Source: CAZGUH01 sp964529005 (GTDB taxonomy: Bacteria > Actinomycetota > Acidimicrobiia > Acidimicrobiales > Ilumatobacteraceae). From it: a DNA stretch of 64,000 nucleotides. Of the stretch, positions 59,977-64,000 are shown one piece after another. How positions within the stretch are numbered: the stretch's first letter is position 1; every line of letters begins with the position of its first letter. A program made the position numbers and the translations under genes. Where the stretch lies: positions 12,079-76,078 of the forward strand of contig CAZGUH010000015.1 of the NCBI GenBank assembly GCA_964529005.1. Direction: 5' to 3'. Under the pieces are notes generated by a model, which was given only the letters and a program-made list of their open reading frames with translations, was not told the DNA's origin and did no database searches.

Positions 59977-61761
59977 TCAGTCGCGGCGCAGGGCGGACGG
60001 CCGCTCGCCGGTCTGCACCCGCCACAGCGCGGAGTAGAGGCCGTTGGCGTCGGCCAGCTCGTCGTGCGTGCCGGCTTCGGAGATCCGCCCGGCTTCGAGC
60101 ACCCAGATCCGATCGGCGTCGCGCACGGTCGACAGCCGGTGGGCGATGACCATCACCGTGCGGCCGTCGGCCACCCGCGCGAGCGACCGTTGGATCGCCG
60201 CCTCGGTCTCGTTGTCGACCGCGGAGGTCGCCTCGTCGAGGATCAGGATCGCCGGATCGCGCAGGATGGCCCGAGCGATCGACAGCCGCTGCCGCTGGCC
60301 GCCCGACAGCTTCTGCCCGCGCTCTCCGACGACCGTGTCGTATCCCTGCGGGAGGGCGACGATGAACTCGTGCGCCTCGGCCAGCCGGGCGGCGCTCTCG
60401 ATCTGGTCGTCGGTCGCTCCGGGGCGGCCGAACGCGATGTTCTCGCGCACGGTCCCCTGGAAGAGGAACACGTCCTGGCTGACGTAGCCGATCGACTGTC
60501 GCAGCGACCGGAAATCGATGTCGCGCACGTCGACACCGTCGATCATCACGGCGCCCGATCTCGGGTCGTGGAAGCGCAACAGCAAGCGGGCGAGCGTCGA
60601 CTTGCCCGCTCCCGTCGCCCCGACGACGGCGTGCGTCTCGCCGGCGGGGATGCGCAGGGAGATACCGCTCAACACGTCCTCGCCGTCCGCGTAGCCGAAA
60701 CGCACGTCGCGCAGCTCGATGTCGCCGCGCACCGGGCGCGGAAGGACCCCGGGGCCGGGGACCATCGTCGGCCGCACGTCGAGCAGATCCGTGATGCGCC
60801 GGATCGACGCCATCGAACGCTGGTAGAGGTCGAGCGACTCGCCGAGACGGGTCAGCGGCCACAGAAGCCGCTGGGTCATGAACACGAGAACCGAATAGGC
60901 GCCGACCTCCAGGTCGCCGTCGATCACCATCTTCCCGCCGACGATGAGCGTGCACGTGAAGCCGGCGAGGATGACGAGCCGGATCAGGGGGATGAACGCG
61001 GAGGAGTACCGGATCGCTCGACGGTTGGCGTCGACGTAGGCCAGCGACACGTCTTCGAGGCGTCGGGCCTCGCGCTCCTCAGCGGTGAACGCCTTGATGG
61101 TCGTGATGCCGCCGAGGTTCCCCGACAGCAACGACGACAGGTCGGCGACGCGCTCGCGCACGCCCGCGTAGAGCGGTTCGAGGCGGCGCTGGAACCGGAT
61201 CGATCCGACGACGATCACGGGGATCGGCAGGAACGCCAGAACCCACAGCTTCGCGGAGGTGGCCAAGAACACCCCTCCGACGAGCACGACGGTCCAGAAC
61301 GTCTGGATGATGTCGTGGGGACCGTGGTCGAGGAACCGTTCGAGCTGGTTGACGTCGTCGTTGAGCACTGCCAGCAAGCCCCCGCTCGTGGTGTCCTCGA
61401 ACCACGCCACCTCCAGCTCTTGGACGTGGCGATACGCGCCGACGCGGAAGTCGTGCTGGATCGCCTGTGCCAAGCCCCGCCACTGCACGTGCGCGAGGTA
61501 GTCGCTGAGCGATTCGACCAGCCAGGCGGCGACGTTGATGCCGGCGAGCACGAGGAGCTGATCGAACCGGTCGGACATCCCGAACAGCGAGGACAGGAAC
61601 GAGCCATCGCCGCGCACGACGACGTCGATGGCGACACCGATCAGCAACTCCGGCGCGACGTCGCACGCCTTGTTGATCGAGGAAAGCACCGCGGCCAGCA
61701 CCATTCGGCGCCTGTGGCGTCGTGCGTGGCGCCACAGGCGCATGAACGGGTGCGAACTCAT
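59977..61761 (-). CDS. ABC exporter (MsbA/multidrug type), fused TMD-NBD
   Basis: A 594-residue half-transporter: six membrane helices within residues about 15-320 (TTSGGLLAVLNDDVNQLE is the coupling region), then an ATPase with VVGATGAGKSTLARLLL (Walker A), IGYVSQDVFLF (Q loop), KLSGGQRQRLSIARAIL (signature), ILILDEATSAVDNETE (Walker B) and MVIAHRLSTVRDAD (H loop). It will act as a homodimer, or with a second half encoded elsewhere. Substrate unknown. Confidence 0.92.
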   Translation of the reverse strand: MSSHPFMRLWRHARRHRRRMVLAAVLSSINKACDVAPELLIGVAIDVVVRGDGSFLSSLFGMSDRFDQLLVLAGINVAAWLVESLSDYLAHVQWRGLAQAIQHDFRVGAYRHVQELEVAWFEDTTSGGLLAVLNDDVNQLERFLDHGPHDIIQTFWTVVLVGGVFLATSAKLWVLAFLPIPVIVVGSIRFQRRLEPLYAGVRERVADLSSLLSGNLGGITTIKAFTAEEREARRLEDVSLAYVDANRRAIRYSSAFIPLIRLVILAGFTCTLIVGGKMVIDGDLEVGAYSVLVFMTQRLLWPLTRLGESLDLYQRSMASIRRITDLLDVRPTMVPGPGVLPRPVRGDIELRDVRFGYADGEDVLSGISLRIPAGETHAVVGATGAGKSTLARLLLRFHDPRSGAVMIDGVDVRDIDFRSLRQSIGYVSQDVFLFQGTVRENIAFGRPGATDDQIESAARLAEAHEFIVALPQGYDTVVGERGQKLSGGQRQRLSIARAILRDPAILILDEATSAVDNETEAAIQRSLARVADGRTVMVIAHRLSTVRDADRIWVLEAGRISEAGTHDELADANGLYSALWRVQTGERPSALRRD

Positions 61762-61804
61762 GGGCCAAGCGTAAACGGGAACGCTCCCGGATCCCGGAGG
61801 CGTA

Positions 61805-62713
61805 TCAGGGTGTCAGGAGCCGCAGCGCCCCCGGAGCGAGCCGCACGGTCACCGCGCCGCCGCCGAGCCCGACCGGTTCACCGTCGGCCCAGAGCGATTC
61901 GTCGGTCTCGACCGTCACCGAGGCGCCGCGCGTCGACGTCACCGCGCGGTGGCGAACGTGCGAGCCGCGGAACACCTTCGGCAGCCAGCGCACCAACTCG
62001 ACGCGGCCGAGCGCGCCGACGGACATGACGTCGACCAGACCGTCGCTCGGCTCGGCGTCGGGGCAGATCTTCATCCCCCCGCCGAAGAACGCCGTGTTGG
62101 CGACCGCGACCAGCGTCGTCGGTCCCTCGATCACGGTGCGCTCGCCGGTGGGGGCCTCGACGGTCAGGCGCATCGGGCGCGATCGGAGCCGGCCGATCTC
62201 GAGCAGCGCGGCGATCGTGTACTTCGCCGAGCCGCGGGGACAGCGCAGCCGGTTGGCGGTCTCGTTGACGCGGCCCGAGTACCCGGCCGTCACGACCGAG
62301 GCCGCGTACGTGATCGCCGCGGCGCCGGCGTTGGCCGTGTCGCCCGCTGCCGGAGCTCCGGCTGGCTCGATGGCCATCAGGTCGGCCGAGCTCACGTGGG
62401 CCGAACCGGGCACCGACGCGGCAAGGGTGGTCGCGGCCGCGCCGCCGATGCCGAACGCCCGAGCGAAGTCGTTGCCGGTGCCGGTGGGCACGATCGCGAC
62501 CTCGACAGGCTGGCACGCGAGGAACTGGACGGCTCGATGCACGAGCCCGTCGCCGCCGCACAAGACCACGCGGGTCATCGACGGCGCAGCGGCGTGCAGG
62601 TCATCCAGCGCGACGACGGTGGGCGTCCATCCGTGAGCCGTCGCAGCTGCCGCGACCCGTGCCGCCGCTCGCCCCGCACTGCGCGGGTCGCCGATGCCTT
62701 CCACGATGTGCAA
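61805..62713 (-). CDS. diacylglycerol-kinase-like lipid kinase
   Basis: A 302-residue DAGK catalytic-family protein: VVLCGGDGLVHRAVQFL (GGDGT-type loop, here GGDGL), VAIVPTGTGNDFARAFGI (PxGTGNDFA) and FFGGGMKICPDAEPSDGLVDVM. These enzymes phosphorylate diacylglycerol or related lipids. The TTG at 62713 gives the full N-terminal strand; GTG 62704 is an alternative. The Thr-to-Leu change in GGDG(T/L) may affect nucleotide binding. Confidence 0.85.
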   Translation of the reverse strand: MHIVEGIGDPRSAGRAAARVAAAATAHGWTPTVVALDDLHAAAPSMTRVVLCGGDGLVHRAVQFLACQPVEVAIVPTGTGNDFARAFGIGGAAATTLAASVPGSAHVSSADLMAIEPAGAPAAGDTANAGAAAITYAASVVTAGYSGRVNETANRLRCPRGSAKYTIAALLEIGRLRSRPMRLTVEAPTGERTVIEGPTTLVAVANTAFFGGGMKICPDAEPSDGLVDVMSVGALGRVELVRWLPKVFRGSHVRHRAVTSTRGASVTVETDESLWADGEPVGLGGGAVTVRLAPGALRLLTP

Positions 62714-62767
62714 CGTCGTCGCCAGAGCAGCGGACGTTACTACGCGGCTCGACCGCCGGCCCTGGAC

Positions 62768-63202
62768 CTACACCGCGAAGACCTGGCCGTCGTCGGCAAA
62801 CGCCTTGCATTCCAGCGCGTTGCCGGCGGGGTCGTAGAGGAACATCGTCCGTTGCTCGCCGACCTCGCCGGGGAAGCGCACATGCGGCTCGATCACGAAC
62901 GTGACGCCGGCCGCTCGCAGCCGCTCGGCGAGCTGGTGGAATGCCGGGATGGTGAGGATCAACCCGAAGTGCGGGACCGGGACGTGCTGGCCGTCGACGT
63001 CGTTGTGTACGACCGTGGTGCGCTCCGGAGCCAGGTGCGTGACGACCTGGTGGCCGCTGAAGTTCCAGTCGATCCAGGTCGGCGCGCTGCGACCGCGCTC
63101 CAGACCCAGCACGTCACCGTAGAACGTGCTCGCCGCGGCCAGGTCGTCGACCGGGATGGCGAGGTGGAACCGGGGGATCGGGGAATCGAGCACGCGGGCC
63201 AT
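62768..63202 (-). CDS. VOC-family (glyoxalase-like) protein
   Basis: A 144-residue VOC protein: FHLAIPVDDLAAASTFYGDVLGLERGR starts the first beta-alpha-beta-beta-beta module, FGLILTIPAFHQLAERLRAAGVTFVIEPHVRF the second, and FLYDPAGNALECKAF the closing strand with a Glu metal ligand. Annotated relatives are glyoxalases, dioxygenases and resistance proteins; none can be chosen here. Confidence 0.87.
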   Translation of the reverse strand: MARVLDSPIPRFHLAIPVDDLAAASTFYGDVLGLERGRSAPTWIDWNFSGHQVVTHLAPERTTVVHNDVDGQHVPVPHFGLILTIPAFHQLAERLRAAGVTFVIEPHVRFPGEVGEQRTMFLYDPAGNALECKAFADDGQVFAV

Positions 63203-63233
63203 GCGCCATGTTGGCAGCGCGGCGGCGCCGCGG

Positions 63234-63989
63234 TCACGTGATGACGATCACCGTGTCGCCGATGCCGAGGTGGTCCCAGATCACGACGGCCTGATCGGGC
63301 AGCACCCGGATGCAGCCCGACGACTCGCCGCGGCGATCGAGCGATCCGACCGAGTCGAGCGGCTGGTAGCGGAAACCGGTGGCCGAGCGCGGCACGGCGT
63401 GGAAGGCGACGCGGGCGCCGGTGTGTATGCCGCGGGTGAACGCCACGAAGTGGTCGAGGTAGGAGAAGTGCCCGCCGAACGTCGACGTCGTCACCCGGTC
63501 CCGCGCGTACACCGAATACGAGCCCGGGCGTGGCTGGTCCCAGGCGGTCGTGATCGGGAACGCCTCGTCGGCGATGCCGTCGGTGCAGAGCCAGGCGCGC
63601 TGCGCGTCGCGGTCGATGACCGCCGCATGCCCCGCCGGCGGGCAGTGCTCGGAGCCGGGCGGGGGCGCCGCTGGCGGCGTGAGCCGCACGGCGGTCATCG
63701 TCGCGCTCGCTGCCTCGGCAGGCGCGGCGTCCGTGCTGCGGGGAGCCGGCGAGCCGTGAGAGCGATCCTCGTCCCACGACGTCGACGCGACAGGTGGCGC
63801 GGCTGCCGCGGGCACGTCGGCGGTGCGCGCGAGCGGATCGCTCGATGGAGCGCCTGCGTGCGTGGCGAGCGTCGCGCCCAGTGCGGCGGTCACCCCCGCC
63901 GCCACGGCGAGGCCTGTCGTCCACCGCATGCGCCGACCCATCGGAGCGATGCTATGTGCCCACCGCGCGAGCGACGAAGCGCGGCTCAC
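63234..63989 (-). CDS. exported L,D-transpeptidase (YkuD family)
   Basis: A 251-residue cell-wall enzyme. A membrane/signal segment (TTGLAVAAGVTAALGATLATHA, about 24-45) and an Ala/Pro-rich linker precede the YkuD domain (about 120-251): AVIDRDAQRAWLCTDG, TRGIHTGARVAFHAVP (His), and the active-site SSGCIRVLPDQAVVIW (SxGCxR). It makes 3-3 cross-links or attaches proteins to peptidoglycan. ATG at 63989 or GTG-like starts further in are possible; ATG is used. It is the last gene before the window edge. Confidence 0.88.
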   Translation of the reverse strand: MSRASSLARWAHSIAPMGRRMRWTTGLAVAAGVTAALGATLATHAGAPSSDPLARTADVPAAAAPPVASTSWDEDRSHGSPAPRSTDAAPAEAASATMTAVRLTPPAAPPPGSEHCPPAGHAAVIDRDAQRAWLCTDGIADEAFPITTAWDQPRPGSYSVYARDRVTTSTFGGHFSYLDHFVAFTRGIHTGARVAFHAVPRSATGFRYQPLDSVGSLDRRGESSGCIRVLPDQAVVIWDHLGIGDTVIVIT

Positions 63990-64000
63990 GCCGGAAAAGT

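Noticed and set aside
61776..61789. Small CGGGA-ACGC-TCCCG hairpin after the lipid-kinase-to-exporter junction as a terminator
   Set aside because: The five-base-pair stem is too weak to support on sequence alone.

Overview
The window is high-GC DNA with GTG/TTG starts, many 1-4 bp stop/start overlaps, F420/LLM-type oxidoreductase, WXG100 proteins and exported proteins carrying the PCRLVDTR motif. This fits an actinobacterium, and the gene mix (sterol/GMC oxidase operon, SCP2 protein, phospho-regulated WXG100 locus) suggests an Acidimicrobiia relative such as Ilumatobacter. That placement is inference from gene content, not from a marker gene. One 100-base run of N (35234-35333) marks a scaffold gap, so gene order across it is not proven. 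No rRNA, tRNA, IS element or CRISPR array was seen.

Left edge (1-11.2 kb): the 5' end of a GMC oxidoreductase with two co-oriented partners (unknown 489-aa protein, alpha/beta hydrolase); a divergent MMPL transporter fused to two FHA domains; a membrane protein with an SCP2-like protein; and a minus-strand run of enoyl-CoA hydratase, ArsR-type regulator plus SRPBCC protein (with a clear operator inside the promoter), SDR and hydrolase.

Centre (11.3-35.1 kb): one minus-strand locus of thirteen genes, mostly translationally coupled. Read 5' to 3' it encodes a PP2C phosphatase, a zinc-ribbon/FHA protein, an FHA/winged-helix-like protein, a membrane Ser/Thr kinase, a 2170-aa Ig-like/FN3 surface protein, MoxR ATPase, DUF58 protein, transglutaminase-fold membrane protein that has lost the usual catalytic triad, another FHA protein, an EssC-like FHA/FtsK ATPase with three P-loops, a WXG100 protein, a WXG100-CHAP fusion (probable exported peptidoglycan hydrolase) and a sialidase-like Asp-box lipoprotein. 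The likely reading is a phosphorylation-controlled type VII-like secretion machine acting on the cell wall; EccB, EccD, EccE and mycosin are absent here.

Right of the gap (35.3-64 kb): a MarR regulator divergent from an LLM oxidoreductase and an NAD-dependent epimerase, with repeated operators between them. At 37.9-45.6 kb lies the most interesting accessory locus: four overlapping minus-strand genes encoding an 837-aa protein made of about fifty 12-14-residue Trp-rich repeats, a UPF1-like superfamily 1 helicase that is frameshifted in this assembly, a 355-aa protein with a probable N-terminal winged helix, and a two-domain phospholipase-D-type protein. Helicase plus PLD nuclease plus a large recognition-like repeat scaffold looks like a nucleic-acid-targeting, possibly defence, system that I cannot match to a named one. 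The remainder is ordinary: APH-type kinase, phosphoribosyltransferase, DUF1801, methyltransferase, cysteine-less IscA-like protein, exported PCRLVDTR protein, DODA-type dioxygenase, cytochrome b561, PNPOx/GAF sensor-like protein, hemerythrin, two-component system with ABC transporter, aldo/keto reductase, ABC exporter, diacylglycerol-kinase-like protein, VOC protein and L,D-transpeptidase.
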